Assembly: GCF_008831285.2 (NCBI RefSeq)
Contig: NC_045138.2
Coordinates: 37,129,115-37,193,114, forward strand
Reading direction: 5' to 3'
DNA: 64,000 nt
Origin: Nymphaea colorata
Taxonomy: Eukaryota > Streptophyta > Magnoliopsida > Nymphaeales > Nymphaeaceae
Shown: one piece after another, positions 27,701 through 40,445 of the stretch
Numbering within the stretch: position 1 is the stretch's first letter
How the letters are laid out: each line of letters starts with the position of its first letter
Position numbers and translations under genes: made by a program
The notes under the pieces: generated by a model
The model's input: the letters and a program-made list of their open reading frames with translations, nothing else
Told to the model about the DNA's origin: nothing
The model's database searches: none

Positions 27701-29541
27701 GAAAGATAACCGCTGAGGTACAGTTTAAAACTTTAAACCAGGTTTTACATGGACCGATAAGGCCTATTGATGCCTGCAACTGAAACTAGATCGATGTGAG
27801 CTTGCCATTTAAGGCCTTAGACACCTTCAAATTGATATCTACCTTCAAACGTATAAAAAACTTAAAGACATAACCAGAACTGTTGGATCACAACATAGAT
27901 CAAATGAGAATCGTAAGTTATTACCAGTAAAAAAGCTTACTAGTGACTTCAATAGTGGAAAACTAATGTAACCTATTGTGAAGAAAATCACAACAACCAA
28001 CATCAACAATATTAAAACAGCAAGAATGACTGCAATACCAGCAATGCTGAAAGAGTAGACTTGCCACATCCACTTGTGCCACAAAGCAAAATGGTGATAG
28101 AATTCCTCTTCTCACGTAACCTGTTAAATACGAATTTGTAAGTTAAATCCACATGTGCGTGTGATATTTTTGCACAGGTAGGGAGAGATGAAACTTTCGT
28201 GTGCATTTGGTCGGAAATTTTAACAAATATGAAAGGCAATATCAAAGACATGAAATTTCTGCTGGCTTTCAATTACTATTAGTGAAACAGAAATTATAAG
28301 CATCTATAGAAACAGCATGCGTAGTGGATCAAGTAATTGATCATTAGTCAATAGGATATGTCTACACTTTCAGAGAAGGTTCATCAGTGTTTTGAGTTTC
28401 ATCATAACTGGGGGAAAACGTTTAATGGCCAAGAACTATGGGAGATTAAATATCAAAGAGTATCAAGGAGGTAGAATGGATACTAGGAGATTGCATACAA
28501 ATCTATTACATTATAACTGCTTTAGCCAATGGTGGTTCTATTTGCCTCAAATTCCCAAGTCATTCTGTGCAGGAACCTTGATGTCCTGCTGTTACGAGTG
28601 AAAAGAAATATGTTTTACAAGCAATCCTACTTCATTATGCTTGCTCTTTTTTCTGATGGGTATATTTGAAACCCATACACGTTAGAGAAATGCATGTAGC
28701 GACGAAGATGACACCAAGGAGTTGCAGAACATCAATATATATTAGCCTAATTTTGTACAACTGCAAACAACCTCTTCGAAAGCTAGACTACATAAATTTT
28801 GCAAAGAGGACCGCAAAACATATTGCATGCCTTACACAAGACTGCTCAAGATATTGCCTTATAGAAGTTGAGTTACAAGAAAATACCTGCAGGCAAGAAG
28901 TATATCTGAACGTTGACTAGGTCCCACATAGTGATATTGCGTAAGAGAATCACATATCACATCCAAAAACTTTTCCCTCTTCACAATAGCCATAGCATTT
29001 CTTTTGTAAAGATCAAACAATTTATTTTTACTGGAGAAAACACCATCCACGTCCTCAGATATTTCAATGTTCGATTCTTTTACATTCCTAAAATATTTCT
29101 CCGATTCTCTGGGCAGAACCCTGGCAGTTGTAGCTGCATTTTCCTTCACAGACGCTTCAAGAGTGCTATTTTTGTGTTCATTTTCCAAAAGGTCGAATAC
29201 TCTTCTGCTAATCTTATGATAAGACAAGAGTTGTCAGCATTTAAGTGTAAACAATATAAAGGAAAAAGGAACAAACAAGATCTGCATAAAACGCTAACAA
29301 GTGCCTCCAAGAAAAACAATGGTTACAGACGGAAAAGGGGAATGGATGCATCAAACGGTACCTTATATGCGTGATTTGCTTTGCAGCCAGCCAGCTGCAA
29401 CATACTCTGCAGATCTGTAAGCGTATATGAAGATGAATAGGTTGCACGAGGATGTTGACAAACTCCTCCGGCCCCATTATCTTCTTTCTCTTTATCATAA
29501 TCAACCACCACAACATAACTGAGCTTCCGCGAAACTGCCAT
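24718..29541 (-). CDS. LPA1: P-loop NTPase domain protein LPA1-type (low phytic acid 1; 2-phosphoglycerate kinase-like)
   Basis: Coding exons in transcript order are 29541-29362, 29212-28887, 28120-28039, 27193-27004, 26925-26780, 26685-25945, 25188-25087 and 24996-24718. They join in phase to 681 residues. Exons 1-2 carry the N-terminal module ([58 protein letters not shown]). The Walker A loop GTSGCGKS is at residues 183-190, followed by [19 protein letters not shown], as in 2-phosphoglycerate kinases. The next blocks are [53 protein letters not shown] and [11 protein letters not shown]. The C-terminus is acidic and Ser-rich and ends with a basic [12 protein letters not shown] segment. Loss of LPA1 lowers seed phytate in rice and Arabidopsis relatives; its exact substrate is unsettled. 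The first ATG is 29541; the TTG five codons upstream is not a likely start. Confidence 0.94.
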
Positions 29542-30850
29542 CTTCAGGCAGCCCAAACTGCTGGTTATCTGCTTGTGGAAAAAAGAAAGTTCTTTCAGAT
29601 GTCAATTCGAAAACAAAGCACAGCAATAAGAGAGATGGTCCATTTTAAATCCCATTAACTAGAACGAGAGATCGTGTAGACGCCGTGCATATCTTAGCCA
29701 CCTAAGGCAAAACAGCGGAGAAGTGAATCCGTTGAACAATATGCATGCCTTCCGGCGTCAGCAATGTAACTAAAAGCCTAAAATCAATCATCCGTTTAAC
29801 GTATAAAGCCACTCAAAAACCACGAATAAACATAAAAACACAAAGGGTGTAGACGTTATATCACGCCATGAATCATAGCACCATCATCCACAAAATACCC
29901 ACTTCCCACCATGGGAAAAGATCTACAAACAAATCCACTTAATAGCGTCACGCGTGTTCTGTGAGCCAGCGATGGAAGAAAAAGTCTACTTTACCTACTA
30001 CGATATACATTTAACGATAAATCCTATTATGGAAACATCAAAATCCATATGCAAACAAGGAAGCAGCATTTATGTTTGCACCTTTCACGAATTCCAAAAT
30101 GTGTAGCTGAAGTAACAATATTTCAGCAGGAAGCCAACTCGAAGAAAAAATAAGTGGACGAGAAAAGGCAACCACGACAAGGAAAACCAACTGGAAGAGA
30201 ACAAAATGCTCATAAAAAAAGCTGACGACTACAAAGATAACCAATACGACCTTTCACCGAATCAGCGGAGGATCAACCGAAGGAAAATAAATGCATGGGA
30301 GAGATGTAAGGACTCTGAGATCAGCACACACCACGAAAGGCCAATCTAAATATACAGGAGAACATAACCGGCAGCAAATGGCTACAGCATAAATAGAGCT
30401 CCCCCTCAATTATGTCGCACGAGAAGAGAGCGAGAGCGAGAGCGAGAGCGCCTTGATCCCAACGAAATGGGGGGGCAGAGACTACCATGATGCCATCGAA
30501 ATGGGGAGGGGGGTTCTCGTTTCCTTCCTCCCAGGGGGGGAAGTTTTAGGAAGATCCTGCAAGTGGGAGGAAACCGATTCCATCCTCCCAACCCACCGAC
30601 CTTTGACGACGACGTGCGCCCCTTATAAGTCAGAGAGAGAGAGAGACAGAACGCAGTATTTGACTGCCGTTCCCAGAAACCAAAATTCGCCATCACGAGA
30701 TCGGCCCCTTCACGCGCGCGCATGCATATGGGAGTCCGCCAAGCTGTTTCGCCGTCTTCTACCTTCTTCCTATTTTTTTTTTTCACTCCCACCGCTTCCC
30801 AAAGGGCAGTGGAAAAAAAAAGGAGGAAACGTGAAGAACAAAATCTCCCG
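29542..30850 (-). promoter_or_regulatory. 5'UTR, leader intron and promoter region of LPA1
   Basis: On the minus strand a good acceptor (TTCCACAAGCAG|ATAACC) starts the first coding exon at 29568, so at least one leader intron is present. The upstream leader is probably near 30420-30660. There the sense strand is CT-rich (GCTCTC repeats at 30421-30451, a CT run near 30633-30650) and GC content rises. The donor and the transcription start are not resolved. Confidence 0.55.
30421..30451 (-). repeat. GCTCTC repeat in LPA1 leader
   Basis: On the plus strand the hexamer gagagc is repeated about four times; on the sense strand of LPA1 this is a CT-rich leader repeat. Confidence 0.8.
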
Positions 30851-33800
30851 ATAAAATTATTTTTCTGTGCGAAACGAGAAAATCTAAATATCTAAAAATC
30901 GTGCGGAATAAATTTCACGCTTAAAGCATCGTGTCCCTTTCAGGACCCTCGGTCAGCATCTAATTCTTTTCCCACTTCTTTTTCTCGCAGTTGCAAATTT
31001 TCTAAATCTGAGCCATGAAGATAACTTTGATAAGCATCGATGATCGCTCCTTTGACGCGATAAACTATTAAAGTTTTCAGTGTGGTCGGAATCCATTTCG
31101 GCGTTATATCGCGTGATACTAAAACAAGATATCTCTTTTCTTCCTCATCGGTTCCATAGTCAATATTGTTTTGGTCAAATTTTCGAGACTCCTTGGAACC
31201 TGTTTCTTTATGCACATGTCACTTGCCATGAAAATGTACAAAAGGTAAAGACGGTTTCTGCGTTGTTGCTTACAAGTTGGTGCAAATGAGAACTCTTCTT
31301 TGATTCCCCTATTCTATTGCTTCTTGACGTGCAAAACAATCTACGATCCCCACCACCTCAGTATTTTGATGGAACGCCAGCAAGGAATGCATTCCTACAA
31401 ATTAACAAAATAATTCACAAACACAACCTTTATACGGATCAAAAGAATCAAAACATATCTAAAAAAGTACAGAAAACATCTCTTGAGTAAAGACTTGTTT
31501 ACAATTCATATATGACCATGATATTGCCTTTCTGTTAGGTGTGGTAGTAAAAGTGAAAGGCACAGAGAGAAAGAGAGCTTTAGACGTATCTAACTTAAAA
31601 TATGACTTTGTGAAATTCTTTCTTCTTGTAGAACTTCTCTTTTCTTAAAGAGAAAACAAAAAACTTTTTAAGCATCTTCTAACAATTTTCATTCATGACG
31701 GAGGCACTTATCCACGTTCGTATTTTGACAATTTTATAAGGATTTTTTCTAAGTTTCATCTTTACCCTCTTGGGGAGAGGGGTCTTCCATTTAACTAGCT
31801 GAGGTATTTTAATCCTTTTGCAATTCATAACACATGGCCCCTTATTAAGGACAACGACATATAACCTGCTCTATTCACGAAGCAGGTTAAACTTATCCTT
31901 CTATAACTCCTCAAACATTAGCTATGTAAATACATTAAAATAAGCAGGGCAGTTATTTGTAATTTTTTCTAAAAATTAAAATGATAGGACGGTAGGCCAA
32001 ATGGTTTGTTATATCACCCTTTTTCTATGTGTTCTGAAATGCCTACTGTTCGTTCCGATGCGAATCTGCAGGGAGTAAGGCCTCCTAAGCCTTTTATTCA
32101 ACAAAAAATTGGCAGCCTACCGTTCGTTCAATTTATCAAATCATAGGATACCACTACTGTGTCCTTGATCACTGCAATTGACGGTGAAGATATTAGAACA
32201 CATACACGGTGACTGATGTGCCTTGATAAATTCACGACGGGTCAAAGCAGCAGTGTACACGACAAGCTACTTGGTGATATATATCCTTTGTAAAGGAGTC
32301 AAAGATAAAAAGGAGGAGAGTGAGAGCCAAAGTCGCCAATATTGCTTATAGAAAGCTTTCACCTTCTCTGCTTTCTAAAAAGAATGAGACTGGTAGCTAA
32401 GCCCACCACGCAAAGGCCCACGTTTCTTTCTTTTCGATATCTTGAGTCCCACCAACCGAAGCTGGGCTTTGGACTTCTTGTCGCTGTCAGGCTCGAGCTC
32501 AGTCCATCCCTTGTCGTGAACACGAACTTGATGACCCGCTTATTATGAACTGAGCTGGTCCGGTTCAGGTGAAGCTCAGATTACCAATCAAGTCAAAACT
32601 GCTTTTCTTTTCTCATAGCAAAAAAAAAAAAAAGAAGAAAAAGTTGCTCGAGTTGACCAACCTATGCACCTGTTAGGAAAAGGAAAACTTTGCAGCTGTC
32701 CTATAATCCCCTTTAATATGAAAGTCCTCTACCAAATAAAGAAGATATTAGCAAGTTCAGTACCAACCAAGAGACATCAAAGCTGGGTACGCTCTTACGA
32801 CTATAACAACTATGCCGAAGAAATGTTCTGTTCACACGACCAGATGATGTAGAAAGACGAATGAAAAGAAATTGAGGGAGCAGAGGAGACCACTACATAG
32901 AAACGTTTAACCACTAAAAGCTGGTCTAATTTCCTAATAGAGTTTCCCAATTGAATAGTTCCAACCAAGGAGAATAAGTCAATTATTTAACCAAACAGCC
33001 GAATAATAAAACTGTACAAAATATGACTGCTAATGTGAAACAAAGAACCTATGTTTGAACATGCAGTTAAAAGTTTAATTCCGACAAGATTCTTTTTGGT
33101 CGTTCGTTATTTCATCTTACTAAATAATAATACCCTATCTCATCACACATGTTGGTCCCAGAAACCAGGTCCGTCCATTTGAACCACCAATGTTGTTGCA
33201 GGCGCCAGACTTGCCAAACCAGGAGGTGCAGATCTATCATTCCCAGTGTAAAGCTGTCAATACTCCATCATTGTCCGTCAAGAAAAAGTTCCCAATTGCT
33301 TGGAAGTAACAGCAAAAGATGTGCCACCAGGTAGTAAACTCTAGACCTCTTGCAACCAGAGGCTCTTCTATGCACAGATGAGGCTTATGTTGAAAGGCCA
33401 TCAAAGGGCTACCTGTGTTTCATCTAGATACACCCAACACGAAAGCATGCAAGTTCAACTCAGATTCAAATCCAGTTTGAAAATTCAAATAAAAAGATGG
33501 CAAAGCCCATATACCATACAAAAAAAATTAAGTTTCTGGATCTAAAAATTCATTGATAATAGTCTACACAACAAAGACATGCCGACATGGATAAGAAGGT
33601 AGATACAATACCAACATGACATAGTTTACTTTTAGAAAGTTAGGATAAGAAATCCGGTATTTCCTGGTAAATATTCCACAAGATACACTAACTCTTAGAT
33701 AACATACACTTTTGACAGCATCTACAATAGTTGGGTGTGTTCCAATGCAACATGAAACCATAGTAACAGATCTCATCTGCAGGAAAATTTTAACAAGGAA

Positions 33801-34252
33801 AAAACAAATTAAAATATCAAAATTTGTCAGGAAAAAACATAGCACACAATATAAAAATATTTTCACATTTCTAAATGCATGAGATCCATTCTTAGCAACA
33901 ATGGCTTAAAAACAAGTTTAGCAAAATATGGATAAGGACTTACACAGGCACACACAAAATATAATATATAATTTTCATAATATAAATGTATCATTTTCAG
34001 AATAAGCAATATTCTCAGGATACCATGTTTTCCGTCAGCATACATTTGACCTTTGAAAATATCATGATAAAATTATGATCTTTTAAAGAGACAACATAAT
34101 ATTCGTGAATGCATAACAACTACTGGATCTGGCAATAATTTAAAAGAAGACCAGCACATGGATGAGGATTTTTCTCCCTATGATCGTTTAACTTGTCATC
34201 CTTTAAAACAACGAAACCTTATTACAAAATGAGGGGTACAACATGAATCACC
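30851..34252. other. Intergenic region between LPA1 and the PIG-Y-like gene
   Basis: AT-rich spacer of about 3.4 kb, including upstream sequence of LPA1 and the 3'UTR or downstream sequence of the PIG-Y-like gene. A minus-strand exon-like segment near 33715-33776 (TTTTCCTGCAG|ATGAGATCTG) could be an alternative 3' non-coding exon. It has no recognisable protein. Nothing else is supported. Confidence 0.55.
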
Positions 34253-37137
34253 TCATGCATGCTTGAAGGCTTTCATGCTCAGCCAGTGCAAATAAACAGC
34301 TACCACAAGAACAGGAAGAGTGACAGGCACCAAGAGGCAATAATACCTAACAGGAGAACAAAACAATAAGATGACAATGAGAATCAATGGAGATACTTAA
34401 TAGCTTTTGGTTGTAAACAAATCTGAGAAAAATATCTAAAGGTTTTCCTTTCAGATGTTCCCAGGATAAAATCCACAAGCTTGTGAAGCAGGTGCTTCAT
34501 TGTGTCCTCATTAACTGGCTACTGGCTTAGGGTCATGTTGTGATGAAAATTTGCGAGGTCCATGTAATCATACAGCAGGCAAGGTAACATTTTGAAAGTC
34601 ATCTCCTGCAACTAGTTAATAAAGGTATCTAAAATAGTAGCAAAAGTATTGAATAAAAGCAGCAGCATAATTTAGGTGATGGGCTAAAAAATGTGGAATG
34701 CACACCATCGGTCCTGATCACCACCACTTCAATATCTAGTTGACTTTCAATGACAATGAACGAGCTGAACAGTTTGAATTCATATTTCTTGCTTTGATCT
34801 TGTCCTCGTTATCATATGGACTGTGCCATAATTAATGCACTATAATCATTATTAAATTATTCCTTCACTAGCATCATTCAAGTTGACCTCATTTTAGAAA
34901 TGATTCTCTTAGTAATGCTGTAGCTAAAGCTAGTCAACGAACCCAAGAGATTATTTCCAGAAAAAAGGTGAAATCTCAAACCCTAAATAGAAATGGATTT
35001 CCCCTGGCTATAAGTGCGTTTTTTCCACCTCAGGTGTCAAGCATGTAGGACCTTATTTTCTACGTTAGTTGTATTAGAGCCAGGCACTGTACCATCCATC
35101 AGCCCACTTTGTAATTACAGTGGCAAAAGAATAAATGCACATGCTAGTATCTTGGCTTATTGCAAAATCGCAAGGGCAATTACTCTTAGTCAAAGTTCTG
35201 CCGCTAGAAATATTCATGCAAGTTGAGCTGCTTGACAGTTAAGACCATTGCCACAAATATCATTTTCAGGTATAAAACGGTGAGTTTTTTCTCAGATATA
35301 ATATGGCAAAGTTGTTTTTCTTGGTAAAATTTCGGCAAATTTTTAAAAAAGCTATAAATAAAATGTGAAAAATGTGAATAAAAAATCTGGTAATTAAAAA
35401 ATATATAAAAAGTGAAAAAACGAAAAAATACAAAAAAGCGTGAAAATGTAAAAAAATGCAAAAGAACGGGAATAAAATGCAAATAAAACATGAATAAAAT
35501 GTGTTTTTTTTTGTGTTTTCTTCATTTTGACTTTTTTCTCCAGAACATATCTTCTTCTCATAGCAGCTAGATGCCAGCAAGAGAATTTTCAAAAAAATGT
35601 GTTTTTTCCCATTTTTAATGGCTGACTCATTTTTAATGTTTTTTGCATTTCTTTTTAATAAATGAGTTTTTTGTGACAGTGGATAAGACCACAATGAGTC
35701 TTCATAGGAACAGTCAAGCTAGCTGAGATGCTTAGCAGCCAATGCGACAAGGATTATTCATGCTAACCACTGGTACCAGTGAAACACGAGGATTATGAAC
35801 ATTAGCCAGGGCCAATAGCAAAACACACTCTCAACTGCACATGTTGCATGTGTTAACATCAATCATACTAAATGAGAACTTATTACGAACAGTAAGAGGA
35901 AATATAACACTCAGAATTGTGGCGTAGACACCTCATCGAGCTTCATAGGGAAACTTAGCAGGTTGATGGGCTGCATGCATCAAGGCTTCATATTTCCTAG
36001 TCCATCAAAATGTTTGGCTTCTGAGAGAATATTTTCCTCTTCATTATCATGCAGTTGGTTTTTCAAATGGTCACCAATAAACAGTTGGTGTATGTTGTAA
36101 GAGTTTGCATTAGCTGTTCCAGAGACCAAAAACACGACATACCCACATTTTATCCTTGAAAAGATCAGTATTTTTTTTCCACTCACATGCATATTTATGG
36201 CACCTATAGGAAATACACCTGAACAAGTGCCATTCTCTTCCAAGCTGCAAATGCAACAGAGACAGAAATGGACAACGAATCCCATTTGGCGGATAGCCAG
36301 AAAGAGAAAGTTTTCAACATAAACAAACTTAAAAGAGAGGTATGAGGCGATGAAAGGAAACTCTATATTAGAGACATAAAACTGGACAACAGTTCTGCCA
36401 AATTTTAAATAGATCAATACAAGATGAAAGTCCATAAGAAGGGGAAAAAGAAAATAGCAACAGATATATGAAAACATTATAAAATAATGGTCATAGAATG
36501 AATTATTCCCTTGATGGCCAGGCATTCAAGTCTTTAAAAGAGAAAAGCCTGAAAAGGACAAGAAAAAGATGACTATAAAGTATAAACTGTCCCAGACACA
36601 AGAACAAAAAAGAATGCTCTTCCAGTGAAATATTATGCGCCATAAGGTATACTACAGTAGGAATTGCAAAATAAAAAATAAGTGCATGCCAATATTTATG
36701 TGATATTTCCCAAAGAACAAGTCCGAAACAACGAAAGACACATTTGATGACACAAAAGCATCTCTATTACAGACACCAAAATACTTGAGTGACACCAGAA
36801 GCTGCAAGAGTAATAAAAAAGAGTCATCCCATACATAGTAATATGTCTTGAAAGTTGGATCAATCAAATGTACCAGTCATTGAGAAAGTTTACTAAAATG
36901 CATGCTGCCAATTTTTTTGGATTTTACCATAAGGACGTACCTGTCATTCTGAATGGCAGATAAGATATGATTTTCAGAAGAGGGTAGCAGCTTGGATAGA
37001 ATAGCAACATAGAAGAATCCCAGAAAAAAAATGAATCCAGATAAGAGTAATGTTACTCCTATTATCTTCAAGCCTGCTTCCGCCTGAATGTGTGGAGGCG
37101 ATATTGGCAGTTTCAAGATTTGAGGGTCCTTGTCCAT
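34253..37137 (-). CDS. PIGY: PIG-Y-like subunit of GPI N-acetylglucosaminyltransferase
   Basis: Two coding exons, 37137-36941 and 34346-34253, join across an AG|G Arg codon to 96 residues. The protein has two hydrophobic segments: AGLKIIGVTLLLSGFIFF and onward in exon 1, and YYCLLVPVTLPVLVVAVY in exon 2. It ends in HWLSMKAFKHA. The second segment and the basic/aromatic tail match the PIG-Y pattern (Y-LL-P-T-PV, then a W, then a KxFxH end). PIG-Y is a small ER-membrane regulator of the complex that makes GlcNAc-PI, the first step of GPI-anchor synthesis. The start MDKDPQILKL is the first ATG in frame; the TTG 11 codons upstream is not a plausible start. An out-of-frame ATG lies 8 bases upstream. 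The intron is 2.59 kb and hosts a MITE-like element. Confidence 0.85.
35246..35681 (+). mobile_element. hAT-like MITE in the PIG-Y intron
   Basis: The 436-bp AT-rich segment starts CATTGCCACAAATATC and ends TTTTGTGACAGTG, giving imperfect inverted ends (10 of 12 matching). It is flanked by 'gttaagac' (35238-35245) and 'gataagac' (35682-35689), an 8-bp target duplication with one mismatch. That size is typical of hAT elements. There is no coding capacity. The interior words ('gtgagttttttctc', 'gcaaagttgtttttc') recur in the copy at 44885, which supports a family. Confidence 0.65.
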
Positions 37138-40100
37138 GATTTCATTCTTTAGCAGCTCACTTTGCTTCAATCACAAAAGCCTCTAAATGCCTCCACTATG
37201 TTGTCATTAAAAGGAATCAAGCCTCATGTGTAAATATTATCAACCGGATCTGTGTCCAAGAATATCAACGCTTTAGCCCTGCTCACAACAAAACTTAATG
37301 AAATGTGAACATGGCACATATAGTATCCTGATTAACCATAGAACAGATTCATCATTCAAAATTCTAAACCACCTACACTCTCAAAATCCTCACCCACAAA
37401 ATGCTAAGAAATAGTTATAAACTGGATGGTTCATGTATATGCAAGTGACTATTTAGCATTTATTTAGATGGTATTGCTTATTTCTAGATGTAAAAGACAA
37501 CGAATGAGCTAGAGCTCTTGCAGGCTTGCAGCAACGTAAGTCCTGCTAGATCATGTAATGGGTTGCACAAAATCCATTATAATGCTGCCTTATTCGACCT
37601 AAATCAAGATCACTGACATGCTAATATGTGACATGAAAGATATAACAAAAACACTAGAAAAAGAATTTTATAATTAGCAATATCGAATTTATAATACAAT
37701 TATATTGTTAGCAATTATTCTTTGTTATCAGAGTCAAGAATATGGACTTCATATGGCATTCCATTATGATAGAGATATTGGCTTACTGCCAATTACAAAA
37801 AGGCATTCATGATTAGTAATTGGTAGACTAGGTAGTCTGGCCATTAACCACTGCCCAAACTCAGAGAGAGTTAATGGTCAGATCCACAACAACTGACCTA
37901 GAAATTCAGCTATGCATTCTCAGAAGGCACCATTGCCTTTTGTTGACTGATGCTGACACCGAAGCATCCAAACCAGTGTTGGATATTTACCTCTAAAGTG
38001 CTATTGATGCCTTGTATGGTAAAAATCAATTAAGAGCCTTGCAATATAACCAAATACATGCAGTGGAAACAATTTATGCTAGGGAACTGACAGTGTGAAA
38101 GTGATAAAATCATCTAACAACTATCAACGGAAAAGAATTCTTGCACTTTTTCATGTAACATTATATCATGCCCAATGTGCATGATCACCTAGTGAGCTAC
38201 ATAGTTAGCTTGAGACCCATGTGGTATAATACCCATATACAAAGGCATGTTCAAAAGATGGAGAGGGGAGTCATGTGACAGCCCATCTCACGACCTTCTA
38301 ATTTCTTTTTCTGTTGCAGGCATGGGAGAAAGGGATGGAAAGCAATGGTAGAGGGTGTCACAACACCCTCCCTCTTGTTTGAATGGGAAGAGTACAAATG
38401 AGACACATATTCTATCTCAGACCATCTTCTCCAGCATTCGAAAACACCAAACTGTCAACGTGTACAAAATTTCCATGTACAATAGAGATAAAGAAAGTTG
38501 AAAATTGTTGATTAGGAGATCATGGTTTCTGAAAGGCAGTGGACAAGGACCAATTTAAAGAACAAAAAATCCCCTGAATCATATGCTTGGGAAGAGAAAA
38601 AACTGTTTGGGAGAAAAATCTGCCCGGACGAGAGGGAACAAAAAACAAATGCTAAGCCTATTCTTAACGATAGATTCAATTTTCTTAAAAACCATAAGCC
38701 CTACGAACAATCCTGAGAATATGTCCACACCTTAAAGAGGCATCTTTACTAAAATCTACCCTGCCATGTTCTCAGGTTTCAATTAGGCATCTCAACCAAA
38801 CACAACGAATTTGCCACTTCCTTTCAGACCTCAAATAGAACATTTTTGTAGGGTGCAGAAATTAAAATTCAATATATATATGATCGCCACCATACGTGCT
38901 GGAGCGGACGGCAAGAGAAGAATATCGAAGGGTGAGTTGGATACTCTTCATCAAGTCCCACCCCTGCCGTCCCCTTCCATCGGCTTCCCCCTAAATGTTG
39001 TCCTCCTAACGCTTGGTTGGTCGACACAGATCCTCGGTTAGGGCCTGTTTGATGGCCACAGATAAAACTCCATGGACAAACATCCATGGATTAAAATCTA
39101 TGAACTAGTCACCAAGAGACAAAAGTCCGTGGACAAAATTTTTTATCTTGTATGTGATGGAAATTGATTAAAATCTCTAAAATAATGTACACTGTCTGAT
39201 GAAACGTGACAAAAATCCACAGACAAATACATGTTCACAACCATCAACCAGGCATTAGCACGCCACCAATTAGCAATACTTTCATACAAACAAAAAAAAC
39301 TCGTAGATGAGAAAATAATTTCCATTTCATATTTAAAAACAGCCAGCTTCAATTTCCAAGTATATCGATGACATGAGAGAAGTCTAAAAACGAACACATC
39401 AAACGAATAGAAGAATGGGAAAGTGGAAAACATAACCAAAGCATTATGAATATAGCAACATGAAAGAGATCGTGTGCAACTCCTAAACAAGTTTCAAGTG
39501 AAAACAAAGGAAAGATCATAAGGGGCATATCGGTATATGGCAGAGCAGGAAAAAATAATCAGCAGAATGTCGTCAGCCAAATGATAGTGGAAAATCCAAT
39601 CGGATTAAGGAATAAAATGGAGAAAATCTCCAAGTGAAGAATCATTTGCCATGTAAACTCACTCTCTCTCTTGAAAAATGCTATGAGGAAAGCAAGATTC
39701 ACAAACCAGAATATCTTGAAAGTTTCCTTCGCCTCGAACACATTAAAAAACAAAGAATATCGCCATATAAGGTGAGAAGCTCTCCTATAAACCCTGAAAA
39801 TACTCTAGACAGCTCATCTAACCCCCAAATGACTCCTGAAGAGGAAATTGTAGAGACATGATTGGAATCAAGGCTTTCTTCCAGCATTCTCCACGATCTG
39901 CACGTGGTGGTGCAAATGGGAATCGATCAAGGGAAGGAGGCAGTCGACGCCTTGTTCACAGCAAGATGGGGGAGGAGAGAGACAGAGAAAGAGAGGAGAG
40001 GTATACTGTATACAGGGGCGAAGCAGCACCTGGTTGCGAAAAAAGACTCTTACGGTGGTTTTGGGCTTTTGAATTGCGATGCTGCTGGCTTAGGGCTTTT

Positions 40101-40320
40101 GGTTGTGATGCTTTGCGTGGTGAAAGAGTACGAGTGTTGCGTCCTCAATAACTGCAGTGCAGAAAACCCATGTTGAGAGCCCATTGTCGAGGAATGATAT
40201 GCCGCAACGCCTAACGGCCTAACGGCCACCCTCACACTCATACATTCATAAAAAAGAGATGTATTAAAAAAAGCACCATCCGAATTTCAATCGGAGACTC
40301 AAAGGGAGAGAGAGAAATAC
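37138..40320 (-). other. Leader intron of the PIG-Y-like gene (with MITE) and 5'UTR part
   Basis: A donor on the minus strand (CATCGAG|GTATTT) ends a leader exon at 40321. The acceptor before the coding exon is near 37150-37190. The intron is therefore about 3.1 kb. It contains a Tourist-like MITE at 39041-39254 and no recognisable gene. Frames such as 39858-40176 lack coding features. Confidence 0.55.
39041..39254. mobile_element. Tourist-like (PIF/Harbinger) MITE
   Basis: A 214-bp segment with inverted ends: GGGCCTGTTTGATGG at the left, and at the right CCATCAACCAGGCA, whose complement reads TGCCTGGTTGATGG. It is flanked on both sides by TTA (39038-39040 and 39255-39257). A three-base TTA/TAA duplication and ends of the GGGCCTGTTTG type are hallmarks of Tourist MITEs. 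It has no coding capacity. Confidence 0.65.
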
Positions 40321-40445
40321 CTCGATGGCTCGCCGGGCGTCGGCAGCTCCAACCACCGGCGATGGAATGACGAACAGGAGAGGCCGCGAGGGGAGGGGAG
40401 GAGAGAGAGAGAGAGAGGAGGAAGAGAGATTTGCGGGAATCGGAG
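40321..40445 (-). other. Non-coding first exon of the PIG-Y-like gene
   Basis: On the minus strand this stretch is CT-rich, then reads through GCCGGTGGTTGGAGC and CCCGGCGAGCCATCGAG to the donor GTATTT. It contains no ATG in the sense direction. The CT repeat (plus-strand GA run at 40401-40417) fits a plant leader. The exact 5' end is unknown. Confidence 0.55.

Noticed and set aside
30406-30854. Overlapping frames on both strands at the LPA1 leader
   Set aside because: GC-richer leader sequence with repeats leaves frames open by chance; no motif and no splicing support.
33564-33866. Minus-strand frame with an exon-like start (CTGCAG|ATGAGATCTG)
   Set aside because: No protein similarity and no partner exons; at most an alternative 3' exon of the PIG-Y-like transcript.
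35204-35694. Phe-rich minus-strand frames
   Set aside because: They are translations of the A-rich interior of the MITE-like element.
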